From: Flavobacterium sp. AG291
GTDB lineage: Bacteria > Bacteroidota > Bacteroidia > Flavobacteriales > Flavobacteriaceae
Assembly (NCBI RefSeq): GCF_003350375.1
Contig: NZ_QQAR01000003.1
Coordinates: 276,480-340,479 of the forward strand
Length of the DNA: 64,000 nucleotides
Direction: 5' to 3'
Positions 51,491 through 60,899 of this stretch are shown here, piece after piece (within the stretch, counting starts at the first letter, position 1; every line of letters begins with the position of its first letter). The notes beneath the pieces are model-generated. The model saw only the letters and a program-made list of their open reading frames with translations, had not been told where the DNA came from and made no database searches. The translations under genes and the position numbers were made by a program.

Positions 51491-52651
51491 ATGTCACAAA
51501 CAGGTTACAGGAAATTTGTAATAATGATATTTACCCTATTGGGTACTTTGCCTGCTTTTTCTCAAAGGAGTCCTGAAACCGACAGTTTATTTGCCAAGGC
51601 TAAAATGAATATTTATGAAAAGCCTCAGTATGTTATTAAACTAGGTGATTCACTGTATAGTAGCAATGAAAGCTCTCTTGAAGATAAAGTAGAAGCTCTT
51701 TTATTAATCTCTGATGCCTATTCTTCTAAAAGAGATTATGAGAAATCGTTACAATTTTTTAAGATTGCAAACGACCTCCTAAAAAAAAGCAATAATACCG
51801 ATTTACAGATTATTGTATTGAGCCGTAATGCAGTGCGTTACCAGCAAATGAAAGTATATGATAAGGCAATAGAATGCCTTGACGAATGTGATAAACTTTT
51901 GTTGCTAAAGCATGATGATAAAAAATTTAACCTTACAAGAGGTAATAATTATGCCGTAAGGGGAATGATCTATAAAGAGCAGTTGAATTGTGATATTGCA
52001 ATAGGTTATTTTGATAAAGCAATAGAAAAATTTAAAAGTTTTTCTGAGCTCTCAACGTATCCTAATATGAGTATAACATACTATAACAAAGGGAATTGTT
52101 ATATTGCTCTGGAAGATTATGGCAAGGCAATAGAGAATTTTGATGAGGCAGTAAAATATGCAGACCATGTAAACGCTAAAAGTTTAAAAGCTTTTGCGCT
52201 TAAAGGGCTCGCAGAAGTTTATAATAATCAGGGAAATAATCAGAAAGCTATAGAGGTACTTCTGGAAGCTTCCGAGATATCTAAAAATGTTGGTGATCTT
52301 ATATTGAACAGAGGGATTTATATTAATCTGGCTAATAATTACAAACAGGTTGGTAATTGGGCGGAATACCAAAAATACAATCAGTTATTTTTAAAGAATC
52401 AGGCATTAATACGCTCTTCTGAAAGAGAATCTACCGGCGATGCTATTGAAGAATTTACAACACTTAATAATGAAAAATTGAGTACAATGCAGATAAGGTA
52501 TAATATCATGATTGGGCTTGAAATTTTATTATTTTTCTTTTTGTCTTACCTGCTTTTCTCGTATCTCAAACGAAATAGAAAATCATCTGAAACTCTAAAA
52601 CTAGAGGTTAAAAGAATTAAGGATACCCTAAGAAAACAATCTTTAAGCTGA
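51491..52651 (+). CDS. TPR membrane protein lacking a DNA-binding domain
   Basis: A 386-residue protein with a signal peptide (ending GTLPAFSQ), TPR repeats over about residues 30-320 (YYNKGNCYIALEDYGKAIENFDEA is one clear unit), a C-terminal helix (LEILLFFFLSYLLFSYL near 345) and a short charged coiled tail ending LRKQSLS. It has the same outline as the preceding AraC-type regulator up to the membrane helix but has no DNA-binding domain. It starts 2 bases after that gene. It may be a co-sensor or partner that modulates the regulator. There is no sign of a frameshift, so the short length looks genuine. Confidence 0.8.
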   Translation: MSQTGYRKFVIMIFTLLGTLPAFSQRSPETDSLFAKAKMNIYEKPQYVIKLGDSLYSSNESSLEDKVEALLLISDAYSSKRDYEKSLQFFKIANDLLKKSNNTDLQIIVLSRNAVRYQQMKVYDKAIECLDECDKLLLLKHDDKKFNLTRGNNYAVRGMIYKEQLNCDIAIGYFDKAIEKFKSFSELSTYPNMSITYYNKGNCYIALEDYGKAIENFDEAVKYADHVNAKSLKAFALKGLAEVYNNQGNNQKAIEVLLEASEISKNVGDLILNRGIYINLANNYKQVGNWAEYQKYNQLFLKNQALIRSSERESTGDAIEEFTTLNNEKLSTMQIRYNIMIGLEILLFFFLSYLLFSYLKRNRKSSETLKLEVKRIKDTLRKQSLS

Positions 52652-52672
52652 TAATTTTTATAAGAAAAATTC

Positions 52673-52697
52673 GATTCGTTTAAAGAATCATTTTTTT
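52673..52697 (+). terminator. Weak terminator after the TPR gene pair
   Basis: GATTC (52673-52677) and GAATC (52685-52689) pair around a 7-base loop and are followed by A and seven T. The short stem makes this only a possible terminator. Confidence 0.4.
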
Positions 52698-52924
52698 ACT
52701 TTCCATTCATTTTTAACAATTATTTTGATTTATGTCATGCTTTTTTGGCGTTTTGCCTGATTGCATTATGATAATGTTTTTTGTTTTGTAAAGTGCTTGT
52801 TATTAATTATTTGTAACTTTATTATGGTTTTGAAATTACCGAATTGCAAAAGCATATTATTAGTATATTAAGAATATTATAGCAAGATTTGTTTTAGCTA
52901 AACTAACAAAAACGTTATTAAACT

Positions 52925-55900
52925 ATGAATCAAAAACTATTTGAATCACCACCTGATTTTTTTTCAGGTGTAAGTCGTTTTTGGAATTCAGGCAAAACTT
53001 TCAGATGCTTATTACTGATTATTTGTTTGGGTTTCATTTCAACTTCAGGATTTGCACAGCTTGCTACACAAAATTTTGACAGTGGCATGCCGGCAACATG
53101 GGCGCAAACCAACAACGGTGTTGGCACAACTCCATGGACTATTTCTACGGATGGTTATTTAGGCAGTGCTGGTGCTGCTTTTATCGATCCATCTGCGGAA
53201 AATATTGGCAATGGTAATACTGCCAGGTATTTTCTTGTAACTCCCCAAATTACCGTGCCAACCAATGGTGAGCTGCGATTTTTTACAAAACAATCCAGCA
53301 CAACTGATTTTGGGAATGTTTATGAGGTAAGGGTGTCTACTGCGAGCCAGACAGACATCAGCAGTTTTACCACGGTACTTGCTTCGTATACGGAAGCGCA
53401 ATTGAGTAATGGTAACACTTATGAAGAAAAAGTGGTAACCATTCCCGGGAGTATTGCTCCTGGGCTTAATATTTATGTAGCATTTGTTTTAGTAAACAAT
53501 CAAAATGCTGCAACTCCAAACGCTGATACATGGTTTATAGATAATGTGAGCCTGCAAACAGCTCAGGTTTGTGATGCGGTTGTAGCCAGTACAATATCGG
53601 CGACAGCGGTAACAAACGCTTCAGCTACAATAAACTGGACACATCCTACAGCTACACAATTTCAAATAATTGTTCAGCCATCAGCTGTACCTGCACCCGG
53701 TGCTTCATCGATTGGTATCCCTGTAACAGGAACAACCTATTCAGCCGGACCATTAACAGCAAGTACAAATTATGTTGCTTATATTAAAACGATATGCTCG
53801 CAGTCTGTTAGTGGATGGACAGCATATAATTTTAGTACGTTTGCAACGGGATCTTCATGTGCATATCCTATAATAGTGCCTGCCACAGGTGCCCCTTATA
53901 CATATTCAGGAAACCTGAATACATTTCAAAACAGTACTGTTAGTTATACTACACAGGGTTCAAACTGCCTTTCGCCGGCAATTACTCAAAATTATCTGAA
54001 TGGGGCTAAGGCATTTTTTTCGTATACAGCTCCTCAAAACGGTATTTTAAATGTTAGCAATGTTTCAACCGGACCTAATAATATTTGGGCTGTTTTGGTA
54101 TATGAAGGTTGTGCTAATGTAGGCGTTTCTTGTCTTGGTGGGACTAATGGTTCTGCAGCTAATGTGACTAAAACCATTCCTAACATTTATGTTGAGGCAG
54201 GTAAAACCTATCTTGTAGTGATGTCCTCTCAATTGACACCAACTGCGAGTATGGCATTTACGTTAAAGATTAATACGGCTCCGTGTGCACCTCCATCTTT
54301 ATTTACTTTTAAAGATTTACAGCAAACCAGTGTTAAGTTCTCATGGGATAATGTAGGTAATTTATCTACGGCATGGGAATACAGGGTTCAGACGGCGGGT
54401 TCTGCTGCGCCAACAGGAGCTTCGACAGGTACACCAACAACTACAAACATTGATAATCTTATTAATACAGGTTTAGCAGCAGGTACATCATATGATTTGT
54501 ATGTTCGTTCGGTTTGTGGAGGAACTCCGGGAGCTTGGAGTACTGCATACAAATTCACTACACAATGTACAATGTTCCCTACACCATATTCACAGAATTT
54601 TACAGGAACATCGGCAACGGTACCGGCAGCATGCTGGACAGCTATAGATGTAAATAATGATGGTTTGATATGGACTTACCTTTCGTCTTATGCTACTATT
54701 GCAGTAAATAGTAACCAAAATTACAATAATGATTATTTTGTTACTCCTCAGGTAAACTTCACAGGTGGTCAGAAAAGGTTACGATATAAGCATCAGGCTG
54801 TAAACGGTAATGTAAAATATTCTATTAAAATTTCTACGACAGGGGTAGGAGTAGATAACTTTACAACTGTACTTATGCCGGAAACTTCTTTCGCTTCAAT
54901 GACGGCATTTCAAGAAAGAATTATAAATATTCCTACATCAATAACAGGGCCTGTTAATATTGCCTTTATTGTAACTCCGGGCACAGGTAATACTGCTACA
55001 AGGATTTCTATTGACGACGTATTTATTGAAGATAAACCAGCATGTCCTGATCCGCTCACTCCAATGGTAAGCAATGTAACTACTACTACGGCACAATTAG
55101 CCTGGGTAGCAGGTGATACTGAGACGCAATGGGAAGTGGCTATTCAGCCGGCTGGTTCAGGTGTTCCTACAGTTGATGGAATATTAGTAAGTTCTAATCC
55201 CTACACAGCTACTGTAAATCCATCTACTGCTTATGAATATTATGTACGCGCATACTGTTCTTCTACCCAAAAAAGTAACTGGATAGGTCCTGTAACATTC
55301 AATACACTATGTACGGTATTTAATGTTCCTTTTGTAGAGAATTTCAATAATGGAGATGCTGCAAATTCTCATAAATTCTGCTGGACTATTACCGATGTCA
55401 ATGGAGGCTCTACTTTTACAATGGGAGCAACAGAGGCACAGTTGGTTAGACCTGCATTCAATGCCCCTACGTCTTATAATGACTGGCTTATAACACCTGC
55501 AATTAATGTTATAGGTACAAAAGAGCTTAAGTTTAAGTATAAATCGGTAACCAGCGTATTCCATTCTACACCAAGGAATGGACTGGAAATCTTAATGTCT
55601 ACCACGGATACTAATCCTTCAAGTTTCACTGTTATTTCTGCATTGACAGAAACTACGAATGTTGATTATGTAGAGAAAACCCTTTATATTAATGCCAACG
55701 GGCCTGTGTATATTGCATTTAGGGTACCACCAAGTTATGTGGTTACACCTCCGGGTACCGCCAATTTATATATTGATGATGTGAGAGTAGATGAAGCTCC
55801 GGCTTGTCCTGATCCATCAACAATTGTTGTTTCTAACATTACAACTAACAATGCTCATTTTACATGGACTAAAGGTTTTATTGAAACACAATGGCAGATA

Positions 55901-58900
55901 GCGGTACAACCGCAAGGTTCCGGAATACCTTCTACAGGTACAATGGTTACTGCTGATCCGGAATTTACAACTCCAGCAAATTTACTTGCTGACACTCAGT
56001 ATGAAGTTTATCTAAGAGCATATTGTAACAGTACTGATCAAAGCAACTGGATAGGTCCTGTTAGGTTTAAAACATTATGTATGCCTATAGCAGCTCCGTT
56101 TATAGAGACATTTAACCCTGACTCAACAACAGAGCAATGCTGGTTAATACGCAACGATAATACAGATGCTTACAAATGGGGAACGAATTCAACTACAAAT
56201 CCTTATGAAGGGGCTCATGCAGCAGCAGTATTTACAGGAACTAACGGTGATAATAACGACTGGTTAATTTCTCCGACAATTACTATTACCGCCGGGCAGC
56301 GCCTTAAATATTACTATAGGGTAAATGATTCATTTTTTAGTGATGATCTTGAAGTAATGTTGTCTACTACGGGAGTAGAGCCGGCTAATTTTACAACAAT
56401 GCTGTATACAACTGATAATGATGCGCCGCTTACAAATACAGAATGGAAAGAGAAGATTATCAATCTTCCTGCCGGAGTAACGGGTAATATCAATATTGCA
56501 TGGCATATACCTCAAAAACCGGCAAATCCATGGAATTATAGAGGTCAGATTGTTGTAATTGACAAAGTTGTAATAGAAAACATTCCGGTGTGTTCACAAC
56601 CTACAAACCTTACAATACAAAATCTTACTGATACACAGGTACAATTAAAATGGGATACTACAGGTACTGAAACCTCTTGGGATGTTTATGTTCAGCCTTC
56701 GGGGCTTGCTGCTCCGGTAGGAGATGGTAACCCGGCTTACCTTACGACGGTTACTGCAAATCCATATACCAAATCAGGATTAACCGCTGCAACAATGTAT
56801 GATTACTACGTTAGAGCTGCTTGTGCAACAGAAGACAGCCCTTGGGTTGGTCCTGTTACTTTTACAACGCTTTGTCCTATTGATACAGCATGTGAATATA
56901 CTTTTACCTTAGGGAATGTTAATGCAGGTGGTATTTCGGGAGAGATACAGCTTATTCAAAATGGTGTGATAACACAGTCGTTTACATTATCAAGTTCATC
57001 TCCGGCAGGTGCATCGCAAACTTATACAGCTTTTCTATGCGATGGTGTTGAGTATTCTTTATTATGGGACGCTATTGGTACGGTACAGTCTCAGTATGCA
57101 GGTGCCTATCTAACCATTATGCAGGGTAGTACAACAATTTGGACAAGTACAAACCTGTCTCAGTCAATGAATGATGTTGTATATACAGGATTCGCTTCTT
57201 GCAGCCCTGTTACATGTCCTAATCCAACAGCATTGACTGTTAACGATGGTGTTCTTTCATGGACAGCTGGAGGTACAGAAACTCAATGGGAAGTGTTTAT
57301 ACAACCACTTAACAATGGTACATTACCGCAATCAGGTACACTTGTAACAACAAATTCTTATACTCCATTGGCTTCTGACTTTAATGTACCTGAAAATGGT
57401 AGTTATGAGTTCTTTGTAAGAGCGGTTTGTGGTACTACAGATAAGAGTTTCTGGTCAGGTCCTAAGAAGTTTGTAAGAAATGATTCTGCTGCAAAAGCTG
57501 TAACAGTTCCTGTTAACACAGGAGATGTTTGCGAAGTTTCTTCAGCTAACGCTACTTTCTATGGGGCTACGCCTTCGACAGATCCAATGACTTGTACAGG
57601 TGTTAACCACGGAGATATTTGGTATCAGTTCCAGGCTACATCAACAGCTCATATAGTGGAGCTTAATAATTTCTCGGGTGATTATTATATCTCTACAGGG
57701 AATCCTCAGCAGCCATATATTACAATGACATTATATCATGTAAATGGTTCTGTTATGGAAGAAATGGCTTGTAGTAATGTAAACATAATAACTGCAGCAT
57801 ATTCTGCGGCAACTATTGTTGGCGATACTTATAAAGTAAGACTTACTTTAAACAACAATGGAATTGATAATACGGTTCCTGTTGCAAATACCAGGGCTTA
57901 TACATTTGATGTGTGTGTTAAAACTCCTGCTGATCCTTGTACAATAGGTCTTGCCAATAGTAGTTTTGAAACTCCGGAGGTAGGATTTGGGGTAGGTAGT
58001 ATGTATAGGGAGCAGGTTGTTCCGGGATGGCGAAATAAAATAGCGGGTACTGATGCTTTATATCATTCTATTTATTTTCAGGATGCTTCTGCAACTTCAG
58101 GTGTAACCCCTTATGATGGAGGACAACTTACACAATTGCTGGCAAATTCATCAAATGTTTATGATCCTGCTGATATGGTAAATATTGAAGGTATGTACCA
58201 GGATTTTAATACTACTGAAATCACACAGCTTACTTATAGCTATGCTCAGGCGGCAAGAAGTCAAAACAATGCGGTTCAGATGTTTATGGGGCCTACAGCC
58301 GGTCCATTTGTGTTACTTGAAGATAATCCAAGTACTTCAGGATGGACTGTACATACAGGTGTTTATGATATACCTGTTGGCCAGACAACAACAAGAATTA
58401 TGTTCAGGGCTAAAAATAATGGTATTGGAAACGTACTTGATGCAGTAAGTATTAAAGCTAACAATGAAATACTTACACAGCCTCATTCACTTGCTTGTAA
58501 TATTAACAATACTTCAGTAAGCGCACGTGGAGTAGGGCAGTGGATAGCCGATGAGAATAACCCTTCAGAAGTTGTGTTTGGTACACCAAATGCTGCTACA
58601 ACTACAATTTCAGGTTTTGTTCTTTCAGGTGATTATACATTTACATGGAAAACACGTTACTGTGAAGAGACCATTGTGATAAACAAAGTGGCTAATGACG
58701 AAATTCCTGCAGTTACTACTCCGGTAGAATATTGTATTGATGCTGTAGCGACTCCTCTTACTGCTTCCGAACTTACGGGCTATACACTTGCCTGGTATAA
58801 TGTTGCTACAGGAGGAACTGCACTTGCAACAGCTCCAACACCTGGTACAACGACTGTGGGCACTACTTCTTATTATGTTGCTTATCTAGACGGTACAGGA

Positions 58901-60769
58901 TGTGAAGGGGTAAGGGCACAGATTGATGTAAACGTGAATGATAAGACTAACCCGGTGGTTGGATTTACTTATGATGCTACAACTTATTGCTCAATTGCCG
59001 CTGATCCGGTAATTACACTTGATGCTGATTTTGCTCAAAATGGAACATTTACTGCTACGCCTGCAGGACTTTCTATAGATGCAATTACAGGAGCAATTGA
59101 TCTTTCTGCAAGTACTGCCGGTACTTATAATGTGACTTATGATGTGGCTGCTGTTGATTGTATCAACCCTGGAACAAACTCTGTTACGATAACAATAAAT
59201 GAACCATCTACACCTGTTGTTGACTTTACATATCCAAATAATGTATGTCTTAACAATGCTGCTGCATTACTGCCGGTAACTGCTACAGGCTTTACTACAG
59301 GAGGAACATTTGCTTCAACAACACTTACTGTCGATGCTTTAACAGGTGAAATAGATTTATCTACTGCTACAGCAGGAACACACGATGTTACTTATACTGT
59401 ATTAGAAGACCTTAGTCTTTCGGGGTGTGCTAATGGAGGTACTTCAACATTCCAGATTACACTTGTTCAGCCTACAGTTCCTGTAACAGCGTTTACTTAT
59501 GCGGCAGAGTATTGTATTGCCGAAACGAATCCTACACCTGCATTAGATACTAACTTCTATGTAGGAGGTTCATTCAGTGCAACTGGAGGTTTATTTATTG
59601 ACCCGCTTACGGGAGAGATAGATTTGACATCTGCAGTAGCAGGTAGTTATGATGTGACATATACTGTTTTAGAGGATGACTGTCTTGAAGCAGGAAGTAC
59701 TACTGTTACTGTTATCATTAATGCTTTAGCTTCGCCGGTGGTAACATTTAGTTATGAAAATCCTGCATGTATCAACTCTGGAAATGAATTAGTGCCAGTT
59801 CTTGCTGATTCGTTTACAATAGGTGGGGTATTCAGTTCAACAACTGTTTCAGTAGATGCAACAACTGGTGTAATAGATCTTACTACGGCAACACCGGGAA
59901 TACATGATATTCTTTACATATTACCTGTAGATGCAGTTTTATGTACAGATGGAGGAACATTTACAACTTCAGTCGAACTTGTTCAGGGAATAGTACCTGT
60001 AATAGCGTTTACTTATGAGGATGTATATTGTTTTGAAAGTAACAATACGCTGCCTGAACTAGGAGTAGGCTTTACTACCGGAGGAACATTTAGTTCGACT
60101 TCGGGTTTAATACTTGATCCTTCAACAGGAGAGATTGATGTTGTAAACAGTAATCCTGGAACTTATGTGATAACATACACTGTAAATGCTAACCAGACTA
60201 CATGTAATACAGGAGGAAGTGACTCAGCAACAGTTATTGTAGCTGGTAATCTTGAAGCAACGGTATCGCAAGAATGCAGAAACAATAATACATGGTTGTC
60301 TGTCGTTCCTGTTAATGCTTCTTTAGATCCTTCAACAGTAAATTATACATGGAAAAACGAAAACGGTGCAACTGTAAGTAACAATGCAGAGTTTAATGTA
60401 ACTGAATATGCAGTTATGGAATCTTTAGAAGTACCATTGAATTTTACGGTTACAGTAAGTTCTGGAGATTGCTCTAATGAGGTTGGCTATACAGTTGTAA
60501 GTATTATGTGCGAAATACCACGCGGAATATCTCCAAACGGTGACGGACTTAATGATAATCTAAACCTGTCAGGTTTTGGAGTGAAGACAATTTCAATCTT
60601 TAATAGATATGGTAAAAAAGTATTTGATTATGGATCAGGTTATTTAAACCAATGGCATGGTCAGGATACTAATAATAATGAACTACCGGATGGAACTTAT
60701 TTCTACAGTATTGAAAAAACTGATGGAAGTAGCTCAACCGGCTGGATTTACATAAACAGGCAAAATTAG
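52925..60769 (+). CDS. Giant secreted multidomain adhesin with T9SS type B sorting domain
   Basis: A 2614-residue surface protein. A long polar N-region precedes a signal peptide ending GFISTSGFAQ near residue 45. The body alternates choice-of-anchor J-like domains (QNFDSGMPATW near 50, PYSQNFTGTSATVPAACW near 555, and others near 800 and 1055) with fibronectin III-like units (DTETQWEVAIQPAG near 735 and similar). A DUF642-like segment is near 1670-1850, an Ig-like unit is near 1910, and five 85-89-residue repeats span about 2010-2440. The C-terminus (GISPNGDGLNDNLNLSGF ... NRYGKKVFDYG) is the gliding-motility-associated T9SS type B signal. It is exported by the type IX system and attached to the surface or released. 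Confidence 0.9.
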   Translation: MNQKLFESPPDFFSGVSRFWNSGKTFRCLLLIICLGFISTSGFAQLATQNFDSGMPATWAQTNNGVGTTPWTISTDGYLGSAGAAFIDPSAENIGNGNTARYFLVTPQITVPTNGELRFFTKQSSTTDFGNVYEVRVSTASQTDISSFTTVLASYTEAQLSNGNTYEEKVVTIPGSIAPGLNIYVAFVLVNNQNAATPNADTWFIDNVSLQTAQVCDAVVASTISATAVTNASATINWTHPTATQFQIIVQPSAVPAPGASSIGIPVTGTTYSAGPLTASTNYVAYIKTICSQSVSGWTAYNFSTFATGSSCAYPIIVPATGAPYTYSGNLNTFQNSTVSYTTQGSNCLSPAITQNYLNGAKAFFSYTAPQNGILNVSNVSTGPNNIWAVLVYEGCANVGVSCLGGTNGSAANVTKTIPNIYVEAGKTYLVVMSSQLTPTASMAFTLKINTAPCAPPSLFTFKDLQQTSVKFSWDNVGNLSTAWEYRVQTAGSAAPTGASTGTPTTTNIDNLINTGLAAGTSYDLYVRSVCGGTPGAWSTAYKFTTQCTMFPTPYSQNFTGTSATVPAACWTAIDVNNDGLIWTYLSSYATIAVNSNQNYNNDYFVTPQVNFTGGQKRLRYKHQAVNGNVKYSIKISTTGVGVDNFTTVLMPETSFASMTAFQERIINIPTSITGPVNIAFIVTPGTGNTATRISIDDVFIEDKPACPDPLTPMVSNVTTTTAQLAWVAGDTETQWEVAIQPAGSGVPTVDGILVSSNPYTATVNPSTAYEYYVRAYCSSTQKSNWIGPVTFNTLCTVFNVPFVENFNNGDAANSHKFCWTITDVNGGSTFTMGATEAQLVRPAFNAPTSYNDWLITPAINVIGTKELKFKYKSVTSVFHSTPRNGLEILMSTTDTNPSSFTVISALTETTNVDYVEKTLYINANGPVYIAFRVPPSYVVTPPGTANLYIDDVRVDEAPACPDPSTIVVSNITTNNAHFTWTKGFIETQWQIAVQPQGSGIPSTGTMVTADPEFTTPANLLADTQYEVYLRAYCNSTDQSNWIGPVRFKTLCMPIAAPFIETFNPDSTTEQCWLIRNDNTDAYKWGTNSTTNPYEGAHAAAVFTGTNGDNNDWLISPTITITAGQRLKYYYRVNDSFFSDDLEVMLSTTGVEPANFTTMLYTTDNDAPLTNTEWKEKIINLPAGVTGNINIAWHIPQKPANPWNYRGQIVVIDKVVIENIPVCSQPTNLTIQNLTDTQVQLKWDTTGTETSWDVYVQPSGLAAPVGDGNPAYLTTVTANPYTKSGLTAATMYDYYVRAACATEDSPWVGPVTFTTLCPIDTACEYTFTLGNVNAGGISGEIQLIQNGVITQSFTLSSSSPAGASQTYTAFLCDGVEYSLLWDAIGTVQSQYAGAYLTIMQGSTTIWTSTNLSQSMNDVVYTGFASCSPVTCPNPTALTVNDGVLSWTAGGTETQWEVFIQPLNNGTLPQSGTLVTTNSYTPLASDFNVPENGSYEFFVRAVCGTTDKSFWSGPKKFVRNDSAAKAVTVPVNTGDVCEVSSANATFYGATPSTDPMTCTGVNHGDIWYQFQATSTAHIVELNNFSGDYYISTGNPQQPYITMTLYHVNGSVMEEMACSNVNIITAAYSAATIVGDTYKVRLTLNNNGIDNTVPVANTRAYTFDVCVKTPADPCTIGLANSSFETPEVGFGVGSMYREQVVPGWRNKIAGTDALYHSIYFQDASATSGVTPYDGGQLTQLLANSSNVYDPADMVNIEGMYQDFNTTEITQLTYSYAQAARSQNNAVQMFMGPTAGPFVLLEDNPSTSGWTVHTGVYDIPVGQTTTRIMFRAKNNGIGNVLDAVSIKANNEILTQPHSLACNINNTSVSARGVGQWIADENNPSEVVFGTPNAATTTISGFVLSGDYTFTWKTRYCEETIVINKVANDEIPAVTTPVEYCIDAVATPLTASELTGYTLAWYNVATGGTALATAPTPGTTTVGTTSYYVAYLDGTGCEGVRAQIDVNVNDKTNPVVGFTYDATTYCSIAADPVITLDADFAQNGTFTATPAGLSIDAITGAIDLSASTAGTYNVTYDVAAVDCINPGTNSVTITINEPSTPVVDFTYPNNVCLNNAAALLPVTATGFTTGGTFASTTLTVDALTGEIDLSTATAGTHDVTYTVLEDLSLSGCANGGTSTFQITLVQPTVPVTAFTYAAEYCIAETNPTPALDTNFYVGGSFSATGGLFIDPLTGEIDLTSAVAGSYDVTYTVLEDDCLEAGSTTVTVIINALASPVVTFSYENPACINSGNELVPVLADSFTIGGVFSSTTVSVDATTGVIDLTTATPGIHDILYILPVDAVLCTDGGTFTTSVELVQGIVPVIAFTYEDVYCFESNNTLPELGVGFTTGGTFSSTSGLILDPSTGEIDVVNSNPGTYVITYTVNANQTTCNTGGSDSATVIVAGNLEATVSQECRNNNTWLSVVPVNASLDPSTVNYTWKNENGATVSNNAEFNVTEYAVMESLEVPLNFTVTVSSGDCSNEVGYTVVSIMCEIPRGISPNGDGLNDNLNLSGFGVKTISIFNRYGKKVFDYGSGYLNQWHGQDTNNNELPDGTYFYSIEKTDGSSSTGWIYINRQN
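58952..60245 (+). repeat. Five tandem 85-89-residue repeats in an A-B-A-B-A order
   Basis: Units start at 58952, 59213, 59480, 59735 and 59996. Each carries G-x-F ... ID-x2-TG-x-ID-x4-S/T-x-x-G-T/I-Y/H. Units 2 and 4 share ASTT/SSTTVxVDAxTG and end CxxGGTxT...LVQ. Units 1, 3 and 5 share an early YC and ATxxGLxIDxxTG. The alternation suggests duplication of a two-unit block. Confidence 0.75.
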
Positions 60770-60842
60770 GTAGCTTGATTACATCAGTTATCCCGCCTGT
60801 TATGGGCGGGTAATTGTAAAATCCAAAAAAATAAACTGCGAA

Positions 60843-60876
60843 AAAATTAGGTAGTCTCTTAAGACTGCCTAATTTT
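60843..60876 (+). terminator. Terminator after the giant adhesin gene
   Basis: AAAATTAGGTAGTCT (60843-60857) and AGACTGCCTAATTTT (60862-60876) form a 15-bp stem with one G-T wobble and a 4-base loop. It ends 24 bases before the next ATG at 60900. A weaker CCCGCC/GGCGGG hairpin lies at 60792-60810. Confidence 0.75.
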
Positions 60877-60899
60877 GCCGCTTTAATTAAAAATGCTAA

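Noticed and set aside
58952..60245. CRISPR-like array in the repeat-rich adhesin
   Set aside because: Units are coding, about 260 bases long and divergent, without short identical repeats and unique spacers.
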